From positions 74,162,002-74,226,001 of the forward strand of contig OX439039.1 of NCBI GenBank assembly GCA_949317995.1: a DNA stretch of 64,000 nt. Reading direction: 5' to 3'. A program made the translations under genes and the position numbers. This DNA is from Acholoe squamosa. Lineage: Eukaryota; Annelida; Polychaeta; Phyllodocida; Polynoidae. The notes under the pieces were generated by a model. That model was not told where the DNA came from. It worked only from the letters and a program-made list of their open reading frames with translations, and did not search any database. Shown one piece after another: positions 45,721 through 58,658 of this stretch; the first letter of the stretch is position 1, and the number at the start of each line of letters is the position of its first letter.

Positions 45721-46910
45721 TTGTTGTTGTTGTTGTTGTTGTTTATTTTCGCAAAAAGCTTAAGTTCTTCCCGTCAGCAATAGTACAATATATAACAAAG
45801 ACCATTCATTCAAATTAACCATAATGTCTTAGGTACTTTCGAACAGTGTGTGTGTGCATAGCAGTGTTGAGATAATGGGACGACAAGATATGTATAAGGG
45901 CACCGGTATGTGTCAGGTCTTTCACATACTGTAACTCTGCCCTCCTACGAGGTAATACTTCCAAATCACTTCAACAAGTCTATGAATCTGTCTTGGTCCA
46001 GGGTGTGTTGTACTTCAACATCAAGCATGTCCCACAATTCCTTTCCACGATGCAATGGACTATGACCAAAAACATCCTTTTCTTCAAGCGAGGAACTTTC
46101 AGTTGTTTTTTAATATTGTTTCACAGTACTTGTGGGGGATCAATTAATAACACTACATCACCTTTTTTTAAGCATTGATTGTCTGCTTGTTGGTTTTACA
46201 CCATTTCTCCAGGACGTTCAGGTCTTGCTGTAGCAGTGTGGCTGCTCGACCAGGATCCTTGGCTTCCATCATTATTACCAGATCATCCGTGTACATTGTA
46301 AACTTGCATTGTGTGAGTACACCTCCAACGTCATATAGCACAGAAACAAAATGGGACCAAGCACAGACCCTGCTGGTACACCATACGACACATTAGATTC
46401 TTTTGAGTGTTTCCCATTCACAGTAATGACCTCCCTTCGCCCAGTATAACTGTTCATCCATTCTACAGCATGTTCGGACGGAATGTAGTGCCATCCATTC
46501 GTCAGTAGTATATCATGGTCTATTGAATTAGACGCCTTTTGTAGGTCCACGAATACGAGACCCATGTAGGCGTTTTGATTTAGAGCATTTTTAGATTTCA
46601 AATGCAACGTCAAACACTGCAGTACAAGTTGACTTCCCGGGCGTGAATCCATGTTGTGCCTCACTCAGTTGGTTGGTAGCAAGTAGATGTGACACTAATT
46701 GGTGATGGATAGATTCAGGAGACATATCGGCCTCCAGATACCTACGACCGATAGATCACCCGTCTTTGGGATCATTATCCTGTTGCTTTTTTTCCAGCAA
46801 CTTGGGAACTGTCCTGTTTCAATACAAGCATTTAATATCTGCATCACCTCACCTTTATTTAACAGAGACCTCCGATGATGATTTAGGCCATGCAAGGTTA
46901 TGGGATACAC
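45721..46910 (-). pseudogene. LINE reverse transcriptase fragment with (CAA)n tail
   Basis: Minus strand. 46910-46695 encodes ILNACIETGQFPSCWKKS, then IPKTGD and RPICLL, the fingers of a LINE RT. 46664-46275 encodes YMGLVFVDLQKASNSIDHDI and GVPAGSVLGPILFLCY; after a frameshift MYTDDLVIM supplies the catalytic YxDD-type motif. Downstream the C-terminal coding is mostly deleted. The 3' end is a (CAA)n tail (45721-45741 on plus reads TTG repeats) after AAATAAA. Jockey/CR1-like. Broken and 5'-truncated. Confidence 0.8.
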
Positions 46911-46939
46911 AGAGCAATCATATATTGTATAGTTAGGGT

Positions 46940-47560
46940 TTGGCTGTAGATATCATCTTTTTATGGGATACACAGAGCTATCATCACTTGAATGATATAA
47001 AACCTGGAATCCAGTGCACATATTCATGTCCTGCATTATGCAGAATAGTCACAGAACTATCATGGGGGCAAATAAGGATACACGACTAGATGGGGTAAAA
47101 GATTGACAGGGTTTTGCAGGTTTTCCAGATGGTGTCTGATACTCCGATGAAATTGGTTATCTGCGCACAACCTTTTTCATTTCAAACTACATTCTTGACC
47201 AATAGGAGAACGCTGAACATGAAATTACTGGGAATATAAAAGAAAAAACCTGATACGAATATATATGTCTAAACAAATGCTCAGTAATTTGAGCCAGTGG
47301 AAATCAGTGTGTAAGGGAGTGTTGTTATAACGTTGAAAGGGTTAAATTGATTGTAACCTGATACTCTCTGTCCCTCTGGTCTCTTTTTCTGCCACTCTTT
47401 TTTTCTCACTGCAATACTAGACTTCTCTATTGTCTTTTTAAACAAATAAACGCTACAACCACAGAATCCCAACATGCAAAACACAAGCAAGGATCCTCCA
47501 TATAGACCATTCTATAAGAGCTGTTTACCCTGTCCAGTTAGAATCTGTGCTCCTAGCAAC
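46940..47560. repeat. Duplicated block (paralogue at 57.3-58.0 kb)
   Basis: Shared GCCAGTGGAAATCAGTGTG, AACTATCATGGG-type stretches and GTCTTTTTAAACAAATAA-like sequence. Non-coding. Confidence 0.6.
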
Positions 47561-47760
47561 AAGAAATGCCATTATCCTAGTCATTAGTCCATCAATAGAT
47601 GAACCTGTTGTAACCAGCCTCTGCTGAAACCTGAGTATGATTCTAGGGCCATTTCATGTGCTCTTGTTCCCTCTTTAAATGTCACAAGTCCTTTATGCAA
47701 TATAGGCTTTGCATTATAAAAGGAGCTGTTACAAGTATCTCACCTCTTGGGTGATACACA

Positions 47761-48027
47761 CAGGAGGCCATTTCTCAATGTACTACGACTACATGCAGCC
47801 ACTACGATTTAAAAATGCCAAGAATAAGCCAGGCTATCGTAGGAACTGCCCTATGACTGCTCACTATGATTAGCAGCTGTGCAGTAATTACATAAGGTTT
47901 AGTAGGGCAGTCGTACTGGTGCAGACATTAGGGACTACTAGTTCATGGTACTGTTATGGCTAAATTGTTAGGTTCTCACTACGATTTAAAGGACAGCAGT
48001 CGTATTGTGTTATGAAATGACCTCCTG
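47761..48027. mobile_element. AGGCATTTCTCAA-ended MITE (copy 2)
   Basis: Ends CAGGAGGCCATTTC (47761-47774) and GAAATGACCTCCTG (48014-48027). The interior has inverted TACTACGACT / AGTCGTATTG and AGGGCAGTCGT stretches. 267 bp, non-coding. Confidence 0.65.
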
Positions 48028-48279
48028 GTAGGTATAGTGCACCAAGGTAGTGCACATGTATTGGCAAGTTATTTAATTGCATAGGCAGTTCATGACTATA
48101 AATAAACAGGTATCTACAAGTGCTCAAAATGCACCCCTAGGACTTAGGAGCCAATGTCAAGCAGGCTGCTTGACATTGAGTGTGTATAACATTGATGTTT
48201 TGTTTCTCATGGGTACACATATTGAATAATGCTGAAGACTCAACCTTTTAAGCATTCCCCATACATTAGTGTATCAAGC

Positions 48280-50010
48280 TGACTAGGCATCTACCTCTCC
48301 CATAGGGTGTGCATTCAACTGTTCATTTGATTTAATTTCTTTTCAATACAAAGCTCATTTTGGGGAATTAAAATCACTATACATCTGCATTTGACGTTCG
48401 GATGGTACACTTCAGTTTATTCATGAATCAAGTATTCATGATTAAAAAGAACATATTCATTCCAATGGCTGTGATGGAAGTGAGAGGGACTTATTGCTGA
48501 AATGAATATTTTGGAATAGCACCAATATCAGGTTATTTATTCTTGTAAGAGGGACATTAGGTTTTCAAGGGGACCAGCTAGTACGTCTCCTATAATCAAT
48601 ACATATACATCATTTCTCCAAATTATGCCTTGATGCGGAAAATTGGGAACTCTTGTGTTTTTCACATTAATAGTTATAGACCATTTTGAATTCAAACTAC
48701 AGGTCCTCTCCTATTTGAGAGCCAACATGCATATAGCATACTGAAGACCTTCCAGCTTGTTAAAAATGCCTTGCATTTTGACTAGTTTGTCTAGTTGGAC
48801 TCTAGCATCCTGTAAAATGTCCTGCTTTTTTTTAATACACCCCTTTGGGAGAGGACCTTGCATTGGCAACACTGATTAAAATTCATTTTAATTCATCTCA
48901 CCATTGAAGGTGTAATTGCATGAAAATAGCATTGACCACATCAGTCCAAAGAGTAAACACCTACCCTTGAGAAATACTGGTGCAGGCTCTCACTGACTTT
49001 GAAGGCTTGTATGTATTTCTCCAAGGGTTAGTTAATATAACGTGCTGCATTATTGTATCATCAACTCATTGGACGTTGTGAGTTCAAGTCTGGAACATTA
49101 GAACTCAGATTGTAATTTAATCAATCCATCAAATTCACTGCTCTACCAGGTTCTCAGCACTATGAAGCATTAAGATGATAAAGAGTGAGGGTGCCTGCAC
49201 AGAGCCCCCTTTTCCCTTTGAAGGCCGGATATGGCTCAATATACTACACATATATGTGATATCAGACTTGGCTGCAAGGGTAATTTGTCTATGCTGCATT
49301 CACACATCCTGCTATAGTCAGAGCAAGAACTTGCTGTTAAATAAGCATCTGTGCATTATAACATCGTTGTAGCACATCATATGCAACCCGTTGAATGGTC
49401 AATGCCAGAGGTTAGGTTAAATGAGATATCCATCAACTGGCTATATTGTCTTTGCAGTGGAGGTAGGGAAATGAGAAGGTTTGCAACTAATTTGAATGTA
49501 ACCCTGATTAATGTGTTGGGATCTCAGACTGTCACCAAGCTTTAATCTTAATCTTCATCAACCTATAAAGGAAATACTAAAGCTTGACACATTTATTGAT
49601 GCCCTCTTTTGAGGTTGTGTCTCTATGGACTCAGTGACCACTAACCTCTAACTTGCCAGTGCCACGTTCTTGTATCATTCAACATCTTTAATGTCGTATC
49701 AATACAATTATGAATGATTGATACTTCAAGATTCACTACTTAGGTGCATCATAACAGCCAAAGAATCATGTAGCACAATCGCCTACTGATTATGGCCTCA
49801 CGCCAGAGCAGCTCAGTGATTAAACCCCTCATTTCTTTGGGTTGCCCTTGTGGAAGAGAGTATATTAAACCAAGCTTGCTGCTTATTGGTGGGAGCCTTG
49901 TAGTAGGCACCAGCACCCACTCACACCAACCACTGCCTTTTATTTGGCAATAAATGTGATGAGTGTGTCAATAGGATTTAGTGTGTCAACATGGCTACAC
50001 TCCCTTAACA
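48280..50010. repeat. Duplicated block (paralogue at 58.1-61.65 kb)
   Basis: 48290-48520 parallels 58115-58231 plus 58660-58770; 48600-50005 parallels 60430-61650 (ATATCCATCAACTG-type, TGTGTTGGGATCTCAGACT, GTGTGTCAACATGGCTACAC). Non-coding. Confidence 0.65.
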
Positions 50011-50013
50011 CCT

Positions 50014-50295
50014 CAGTGGTCCTTTGCACGGATGGTGAGGTATCTTCACTTAAGATAGGTAGAAATCAAGATAACACTGAAAATATCTCTGTGAATATCT
50101 TCAAAATTTCATTTCTATAGATGCCGGCATTATTTGTCATACATTTGCAATAATATCCTTGAAAAGATAGGTTAGAGATAACTATTCTCAAGATATCTTT
50201 AAATTTTCTAAGATATCTTCAGTTTCCTTTGGAAATGGCATTGACCTATCTTTACCATCTGAAATTATCTTCACCGTCTGAGCAAAAGACCACTG
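50014..50295. mobile_element. Complete CAGTGGTC-ended MITE
   Basis: 282 bp with inverted ends CAGTGGTCCTTTGCACGG and GTCTGAGCAAAAGACCACTG. The paralogous locus near 61660 lacks it (TTAACACATGGTACAGGCTT). The terminal CAGTGGTC recalls hAT elements, but the 8 bp on each side do not match, so the superfamily is open. Confidence 0.75.
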
Positions 50296-51090
50296 GTGTG
50301 TTGAGGTATTGAGATGCATTGGTGCCAGCAAGGGCATGACCTTTCATTTAGTAGCTACAGTCGCAATGGAATATACAGAGCTACTCTCACAAAAGCTGGT
50401 ACAATAAAAACACCATCTCGTCGCCTTAGTGCAAGAAGCTTGTAACTGCATTTTCAGGTTTTGCAGGACAAGTAAAAGAAGTGTTCCAATTGCTATACCC
50501 CAGAGTCGACACAACCTTATTGCCCTGTGGCCTATAAGCAAGCATATCGATCATAGGCAGAGTTTCACTACTTTCATAGTAGGTAGATAAGGGCCAATAG
50601 ATATTAGATGAAAACTCCATATTGCTAAAATGTCAGCTACAACCTTCTTGCACTAAGACGACGATCTATTGACTATTTGTATGATGATGTCTGGCTTTAT
50701 ATCTTAACTGGTATGTGTGAGTTGTGAGCAAAAGAGCTGGAACCTTGAGCCCACACAACATACATTGAGCAAACAGTTGAGATATGCTCTCAAACTCACT
50801 GATTGGGACTTAGGGTTGACTTTCATGACCTTCATACATACAGAATAGCCACTGCAACCTGCACTGTCATGGAAACAGATAAGAATAGACCATAATAAAA
50901 ACCTTGAAGTTGGACATAACCACAGAAAGATCTAAGAATTGTGTTGAAGGAATCAAAGTTGATACAAAGTGGTATTTATATTGGTGGATATGTTTTTTTA
51001 AATTTTTGTCTTTCGCCCCGTAGGGTCACTCGAAAATTCTTTTTTGGTGGATATAAAAGGGGCATTTTCTCTTGCTCATTCTAATCTAGC
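50296..51090. repeat. Duplicated block (paralogue at 61.68-62.2 kb)
   Basis: Shared TTGAGATGC..TGGTGCCA and ACCTTGAAGTTGGACATAACC-type stretches. A 45-bp AT-rich insert with CTTTCGCCCCGTAGGGTCAC (51008-51029) is absent from the paralogue. Confidence 0.55.
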
Positions 51091-51099
51091 TAATGCCAC

Positions 51100-52350
51100 A
51101 GAACAGCAGTGAGTGCATCCCTTCCCTTTCTATAATTCACTCTAACAGTCTGTCTAAAGGAATAAGACCGAAGCTCTTTCTGTCATGTGATACCCACAAC
51201 AGGAGAGACTTTGTAGGTTGTCCTCTTTCAGAGCACATTCAATGTTTTTTCATGTATTTCAGGGGCTGACTGGAAAGGTTAATATTCAGTCCCCTGTAAT
51301 CCAGGAATAAACTAATGACATTGTGTCATGTTTCTTTGATATACTGAAGTGTATTTATAAGATTATTTCCGTGCTATCAACCACAATGTCAAAGCTTCTG
51401 TCTTCTCCCTTACAGACTACCACCTTTTTTACTCATTTTAACATGATTTCTACTGTGAATTTCAGGCTGCTACATATACATATACCACAGGTGGTAATTG
51501 TTATGGAACAAGAATGAGCAGGTACATATGAACAACTCAGGTGTGTTTACAAACATCTTCTGTGAACAGGTGAACAGACAGGATTATTCATGCACCTGAA
51601 CGACTTGACCCTTCCTGGTTACCTGTCTGCTCATACCTGTATCTTTGTAAAGAAAATTATTCTTGAGCCTCTAGACAAGGTCTTGTACCATAACTATGGG
51701 GTGTAAGTGATCATAAATAACCATTTGAAATGCAAAATGAACTGAGGTAGCTAAGAATAGTTGTCTACGCAAAGGGTCTTTTTACTTAGATCAGAAGGAC
51801 ATTGCTGCTCAATAATGGAAATTTGCTTTATTGCGAAATGCTTCCCAGATAATTACCATGACCTTCCCGCACATCTGCACACCAATCCTTATGGCATCCT
51901 ATCACAAGTATGGCATATCTCTGGGGCAGTCACACTGTCTCTCAGTATGGATACAGAGGTGTATAGATCTGTCAAGAATTGTTTTGTGTCCTGCCATCTA
52001 CAAAAAAAACCTACCTCTTAGTCTCCACTCCCACACCTCTGCATTGTACAAGAAACATTTTTCTCCTGTATATATATCATACAGCATAGACAAAACAATG
52101 TGCTGATGAGGCAAATGAGTAAATACCCAAAGGTCCTTTACCATGCCCTCCTAGGGAAGCACATCTTGTGGGAATGACACTTAGAGACATTTAAGCAAGT
52201 CTGGACATCATTATTACTTTATAATGGAGTTTGTGCATGCAGTTCCAAATAACATGCTGTGAATGTTTTATGTTTCAGGAAAATCACCGAGCAGCATTTA
52301 CAGGTGAAAGTCTCTAACTCAATACACTAACATCTTTAATACAATCTCCG
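51100..52350. repeat. Duplicated block (paralogue at 40.4-42.0 kb)
   Basis: Collinear with 40440-40560 and 41050-41960. It lacks the AACGTT element present in the 30-kb copy. Non-coding. Confidence 0.6.
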
Positions 52351-52937
52351 GAAATATAACATCATAAAGCATACACTGTGTTTTACATCAGAATTACTGA
52401 GCAAACTGTTAAGAGGGGCATAGTCCTGCCCAGCCTGCCAACTTGGGTCATCCCAATAAATACAACACTTTATCCGATGTAGCACATTGATAGATATGTC
52501 TTCGTTACGTGGGGTAAACATTTAGATAGAATGTACATGGTTTAACCTGGTGCAATGTAACTAATGTTTGTATGTATGTGCCTCTTTTAGATTTGTTTCA
52601 AATGTGGACTTCATGTTGAGACATCAATGGTAATAGGAAGAGAGGTCATATCAATTTGCCAAACAAGTGCCTCCTTTCACCATTGACACCGAGGTGGCCA
52701 CATATGTTTAATTCCTGGTATTACTTCAATGGGTAATGTGTCTTATATAGAATTATCTAACTATCTGGGCCTCAACAGTGCTTTTTTGCTCATAACCCCA
52801 GTTCCTTATCCAGCCATAACGCACTCTCAGACCTTTACTTCGTCTTTAAGAGGCTGCTGGTTTCAACCTGGACATGTTAATAAATTGATGAAGTATACAA
52901 AGTCAACTACGCCATTGATTTCCTATTAAAACCATTT
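52351..52937. other. Unassigned spacer
   Basis: Nothing recognised. Confidence 0.35.
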
Positions 52938-52939
52938 GG

Positions 52940-53009
52940 GTTCAACGGGGAATCGATTCCCGGCCGCTGGGCAGGAGGTGAGCATGCTGTCCATTATACC
53001 AAGCCGACC
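52940..53009 (-). pseudogene. tRNA-like sequence (pseudogene or SINE head)
   Basis: The minus strand reads GCTTGGTATAATGG (A-box-like) then GGGAATCGATTCCCC (T arm with B-box character) at tRNA spacing, and GGTCGGC can pair mostly with the 3' GTTGAAC. The anticodon stem does not close cleanly (loop area CACCTCCTGCC), so amino-acid identity is not assigned. Confidence 0.5.
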
Positions 53010-53099
53010 GGTGATACGAAGCAATGTACATCAAGGATTTCAAAAAGTTGTCCGACATACCTGATGTTTACACACCTCGTTAGCCTAGAATCCATTGAA

Positions 53100-53710
53100 A
53101 CTGGTGGAGTTATTCACAGGAAAACATTGTTAGATATCCTATATGAACATGCCATGCCTAATTTCTCCATTTTGTTCGAAATAAATAAGAATCCATTGAT
53201 TTTCCACATCGATACATGTCGGCACCCACCTCGTACGGCCATTCCTTGTTCGACGCGTGGCTGACCTAGTTCTTACATCCGGGTGCCTCCCCGCTTTGTC
53301 AACAAGACGAAATGGCCGTGTGCATTAGATCGTTATGGAAAATCAATGGATTCTTATTTATTTCGAAGAAAATGGAGACAAAATGTATGCGAACACCAAC
53401 TAGAGATCGTATATTTGGCGCTGCTAGAATAACAGGGCTTGACATCCTTGGATTATACCCGAAAAATCATTGGAAAGATGAGGGTATGACGGGTGGAGTA
53501 AAAACAATGGCTACACTGGCTTGGTAAACCGTGCGGATAGGATGCACTTACAAAATGTCTTCTCCTGGATTAATTCTTGGGTTATAAGGTAAGAAATTAA
53601 AACAAAATGGAGAAATATGTTCGATAAACGCTTTAATGTATGTTATGCGGGGTCGTGGATTATTAACCCATAAACCCACTTGTGCGTTCCCATAACATAC
53701 ATTAAACGCT
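53100..53710. repeat. Nested foldback: 45-bp arms plus a 16-bp palindrome
   Basis: 53162-53206 and 53336-53380 are inverted copies with two mismatches (core TTCGAAATAAATAAGAATCC). Inside, ACGGCCATT (53235-53243) pairs with AATGGCCGT (53311-53319). To the right a perfect 16-bp pair, TTTAATGTATGTTATG (53632-53647) and CATAACATACATTAAA (53691-53706), forms a separate stem. Composition differs from the neighbourhood (more CpG), suggesting an inserted element. The ORF at 53312-53527 is not recognised. Confidence 0.65.
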
Positions 53711-56430
53711 AATTAATGTTTTTATATTGTGGCTGCCTGGAGTCTATTTCCTCAGGTCCACTGTTCCCAGGCAAAGAGAGAATGAAAGTGTAACAGAAGA
53801 CTGTGTCAATGATAACCACTCCAATCCCTAATGCTTCTTTCGCTGACCAACCAACCAAGTGCGGCCTAATCCTGACCAGCCTGTCAATGAGGCCTATATG
53901 GCATCAACACAGCATCAGGCTATAGTGTATCCAACATCAGCTGATGAATGTGTAGTCTACTTCTATGAGGATACCATCTCTATAACTTGAGTTACAGATA
54001 TCTATGTTTTGGGCCAAATTTGCTATTTCATTTGCATTAGCAATTATCTGTGCACTTGGATGCATCAGTCAACCACCAACTCTAAAACATATTGTATTGT
54101 GTGCATGTTTAGTGTAATTTCCAGATTGCTTTCAGTTTCTTTGGGGTAGTTGGTTTCATAAGACTCAGCAGCAACTATATTCAACAGAAAGGCAGAGGTA
54201 GATACTTCTAGTATTATCTATATCGTTACTCTCATGCCTCTGTCCACATGTATACTCGTCCTGCAATATGTAAAGGGTTGTAAATCATCTGCAGGTTTTC
54301 CTTACACACATATAGACCCTATGAGACAATAAATCAGCTATACGTGTTTTTTCCACCACCTTTTTATGTGATAGGGTGTGTCCTAGTTTTGGATTACTCA
54401 ATTTGTATGTTAATGGCCAATGCCTTTAACCTACATTAAATTGAGAACTAATTCTCAAGCTGCTTGTCAATGTCAATTTCACTATTGAAGTAGGTAAATA
54501 CGACACACCTCTCAGGGTTTCTTGATCACACTTTGAGTATAGAAGGCGAGGCGTGGTTTTGATATAATAGATCTAACAGAGCTGAACATTGGACGGTCAA
54601 TTGTAACGATGTTAGTTTAATCCTGCCATTTCCCCACACAGCAAAAAGAGAATTTGTCAAAATAACAGCAAACTCCTTGTCCCAAAATTGACAGAGATTC
54701 GTTATCATTTTCATATCCTTGTGCCACTGTACTGCTATATGGGGATTCAATGTAGAAACTATACTGCTTTATCTGACTTCGAATACAGCACTTCACTTCA
54801 CAGTTTTATGAGGATGCCTGGTGGATTCATAGATTAATATATCATGCATGAGGTAATAGATAAATACTTTCCATTCTTTAGAGGAACTGTTTCTCACAGT
54901 GCACAGTCCAAAGTGTTAAAGAATATCGTATTTACACACAGGTGTGGAAAATGCGTTGTTGGGTGCTCAAAACCTTAAATCAAAAATTAGTTCACCCACT
55001 AAATCCTACAAGTTGTTGTTTTTTCCAAGATTTGAGAAGAATAAATACACTTGAATGATTTGACACTAGAGGGGTGTGCCCAAAAGGAGGAGGTGCACTT
55101 ACTAGAGTAGGTGTGCTTATAATAAATACGGTACTTCCATTCCATTTATTGTCGCATGTTAGCCAAATTTGTAAAAATCGACATGAAGCACACCACTCTA
55201 AATGTTGCTGAGAACTATCAGTCTCAATTCCACTGTATTTTATCAAAGCAGACAGTCATAGGGAAACCTTGGAGCCTCCCTAATGGGTAGTCCTGAATGT
55301 AGCTGATATGCCAATTTGTGCAGCTCAATAAGGGCATTGAACGATGAATTTCTACTCGTTAGGACACACAAAGTACAGAGTCTTAACTGGCATCCTGACA
55401 ATTCATGGACCACATGTCACCTTTAGGTCAAATTCCATGGCTGGCATGACACATCGAAAGTCTACTCATCAGCACTTTATTAGAAAATCATGCTAGCCCT
55501 CTGAGAGAATATCAACTCATGTTGCATTCATGCTTTTCTGTGCTGTAATGTAATGTACGACCCCTAAAGAGTTAAAGAAAGAACATTTGACATTATGAAG
55601 AAGAGACTGAGAGAGATAGAGAGTACAAATGTACGTGAGAGAAAGGGAATGTGCAATTTGCAACCAGCTGGTAAAGATGAAATGGGAGGATTTCATGTCA
55701 TCATTACAGCAGTTTCATTGAGAACTGAGGGCTGTATCTCTTATCCCATCATATAATACTCCAAACGGGCATTGGAATCAGTACAATGTTGGATCTGTGT
55801 GGCCAGGTAGATATACCTAAAGAAATAGCTATTGGATCTACGAGGCATCCTCAGTAAACTGAAGAGTGAACCACTGTTATTGCTTTGCAGTAAAGTTTCT
55901 CTTTTCTCTGATGAAACAGATGCAGTTGCACAGGGAATTTATTAGAAAATCATGCTAAGGTTTGTGTCTGGTTTTTCACAGCCTATGACATACAGAACAG
56001 AACTATGTAACAACCTGAACAGAACGCAAGTAATTCTGTGGCAATTCAAAGTGTGTTTTTCAGTTGACATCATTCAAAATTAGATGAAAACATTCGAAGG
56101 GAATCCTTGAAACTAAGTCATTGAAACTATCTGTTGTTAGTCACAGTGGGATAGGAAAGTAACTGTATAGTGCTTGTTTGCATGCTGTTGTCGATATACA
56201 TAGAAGGCTAAAAGTTAGATAAACACCTGATTGTCCAGCCTGATGAACAGTTGGTGCATCTGGTTACAGAATGAGGCATTCCCCCTTTGGAGGATAAAAT
56301 CTGGGGGTTATAGAAGTTGGTGTCTAGATTAACCGATCCATCAAATTAACTGTTCTAGCAGGAAATTGATGTCTTGGCTTTAGAGGGCATTAAGCTGGTA
56401 GAATGTCAAGAGTATCTATGCCCAGGTCCC
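53711..56430. other. Unassigned spacer
   Basis: No gene or RNA recognised. A GAGA-rich patch lies near 55606-55650. Confidence 0.35.
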
Positions 56431-58231
56431 TTAACCCCTAAAGGTGGGACACTGTATGTACCCTTATGTGAATAACAGACTTGGCCAAAATTAATGTGTA
56501 ACTTGGCACTGCACAGGGGGTTATTTCTTAATGCTCTAGCTGTGCAATGCTATTCCTTTGGGAAATTCGGTACAATTTGGAAGGTGCTATTATAGTATGT
56601 TAAGAAATAATCCCCTGCATCAATAATGGACTGCAAGGCCAAATTTATGCATCATGACAATACTTGAAGATGAATTACCTGTATCATTCTACCATTAAAT
56701 GGTAGAGGTGACTGTTGAATGAGCTATCCATCAGCCATCTACAGGGTATTTCAGTAGGGGTGAATAAACGACCATCTTTACAGCTACCTAAAACATAACC
56801 ATGATTAATGTGTTGGGATCTCAGACTATGTCAAGCCTCCATCTAATCTAATACCTTAATCGTCATCAACCAATAAAAAAAACACTTAACATTGACACAT
56901 TTTCCAATTCCTGTTCTTTGAGGCTGTGTCCCTCTGGAGTTAGTAACCACTAAAGGACAGGGGGAGAAACATGCCCCTTACTGCGGGAGTGGTTTATTGA
57001 CATGGCACCTAGTGATTAGGGCCTCGCAACCACTGAGCACCTCAGTGATTAAACTCCTCAATTCTCCTAACTGCTCCTATGGATGAGAGTATATTAAACC
57101 ACACTGGCTTTTTATCACTACCCATGGGATGCCTATTGGCTGCACTGCTAAAAACACTTGGTACATGAGGTCATTTTTTAACACACTACGATTGCTACAT
57201 GGACTTCCTGTGGTGGTCATGTAAGGTAGTCAGTGCACAGAGTGACCATTAATTGAATAAAATAATTCCTGTAATTCAGTATATACAATTTTCTGGGCTA
57301 TTTTACAATACATTCACAATCTACTTGTATAATTTGGATTTGGCTTCAGATATTGTTAATTGGGATTTACATGAATTTCAGAAGCTTGGAAAATATTACT
57401 GGTTCAGCACAGTCAACACATATTGTACAGACAGTTGAAATGTGTTTTCTACATCAGCAACCTGGCCTTGGGTTTAGCCTTCATGACCTGCATGGTATGT
57501 GCAGAATAAGCACAGTGCTATCATGGGAGCAGATAAGGATAGACGACTAGGAGGTCCAACATCTCCCCACAATGTGTCACTGTGGAGCCCAGTTGATCTT
57601 TTTTGCAGTGTTAAAGATTTCCCATGGGTGTATGATAAATTGATAAGCTGCACATATCTTTTGTATTTTAAATAACATTGTGAACCAAGAGGGAAAGCCG
57701 GTTTGTGAGATGAGCCTTGCTGAATTGCTACCGTAAACACTCTTGCTGTGGATGAGCCGTCCTGCACTCCCACTCAAATTTATATCCAAAAAAAGTGGTC
57801 AGCAATTCTAGCCAGTGGAAATCAGTGTGCAAGGTGAAGTTGTTATAATATTAAAAAGAGAGCGAAATAAATTGATGATAACCTCAAACCCTCTGTCCTC
57901 CTTAGTCTTTTTTCTCAACACAATGATTAAACTTCTCTATTGCCTTACCAAACAAATAAGGACTACAGTTACAGGACCCAAAAGTGCTACACTCAGGCAA
58001 GGGCCCCCAATATAGACCTCTCTATACATAATAATAAGAGCAATAGAACCTATATCAACCCCATAGGGTAGGTATAATGCATGATTAGTTCTTAAAGGGA
58101 TTCTTTAACCAATACCTTGCTGTTTTTGTTCATTCAATTTAATTTGCATATCAAGTTTCCAATACAAAGCTCATTTCAGAGAAGTTTACTCTTTATAGAT
58201 ATCTGCACTTGAAATCTGGGAGGTACACTAT
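56431..58231. repeat. Duplicated block (paralogue of 44.8-48.4 kb)
   Basis: 56440-57150 parallels 44830-45590; 57270-58030 parallels 46940-47560; 58110-58231 parallels 48290-48412. It lacks the LINE found at 45.7-46.9 kb and the MITE at 47.8 kb. Confidence 0.65.
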
Positions 58232-58658
58232 GGAAGCCAAGAAGGGCCACACCACGAAAACATGCACTTCAAAATCAGCATAATCTTCTTACTATCCACC
58301 AAGATAAAGTTTGAAAAATTATTGCTGTCAAACATGATAATTTCCCCTGTCAAGTGTCAAGTTAGCAAAACTTCTGCTGTCAACTATCAACTTGACAGTT
58401 GACAGCAGAAAAATCATGTTGACCGCAGATAAGAAAACATGATTTTCCACTGTCAACTGTCAAGTTAGAAAATAATTCTGCCATCAACAGAGGAAAATAT
58501 CATATTGACAGCAGATTCTTTTCTACTTTGGCAATTGACAGGTTGAAATTTTTCAGGTTTGACAGTAGTCTTTTATGTTCCAATTTAAGTTGTTTCCATA
58601 TTGGGAATAAACAAATTTCAAGTTGATATTTTGCAAGGAGTAGCCCTCCATGGCTTCC
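58232..58658. mobile_element. MITE with GGAAGCCA ends and internal hairpin
   Basis: Ends GGAAGCCAAGAAGGGC and GCCCTCCATGGCTTCC. The flanks GGTACACT and GTACACT appear duplicated; the paralogue at about 48412 has one GGTACACTTCAG and no insert. The interior is made of repeated TGTCAA/TTGACA motifs, including a perfect 14-bp hairpin at 58372-58410 (TTCTGCTGTCAACT and its inverse). Confidence 0.7.

Noticed and set aside
50006-50303. 8-bp target duplication for the CAGTGGTC MITE
   Set aside because: The flanks TAACACCT and GTGTGTTG do not match.
51008-51040. CTTTCGCCCCGTAGGGTCAC as a regulatory element
   Set aside because: It is a small insert relative to the paralogue at 62.2 kb, but nothing identifies it as a site or an element.
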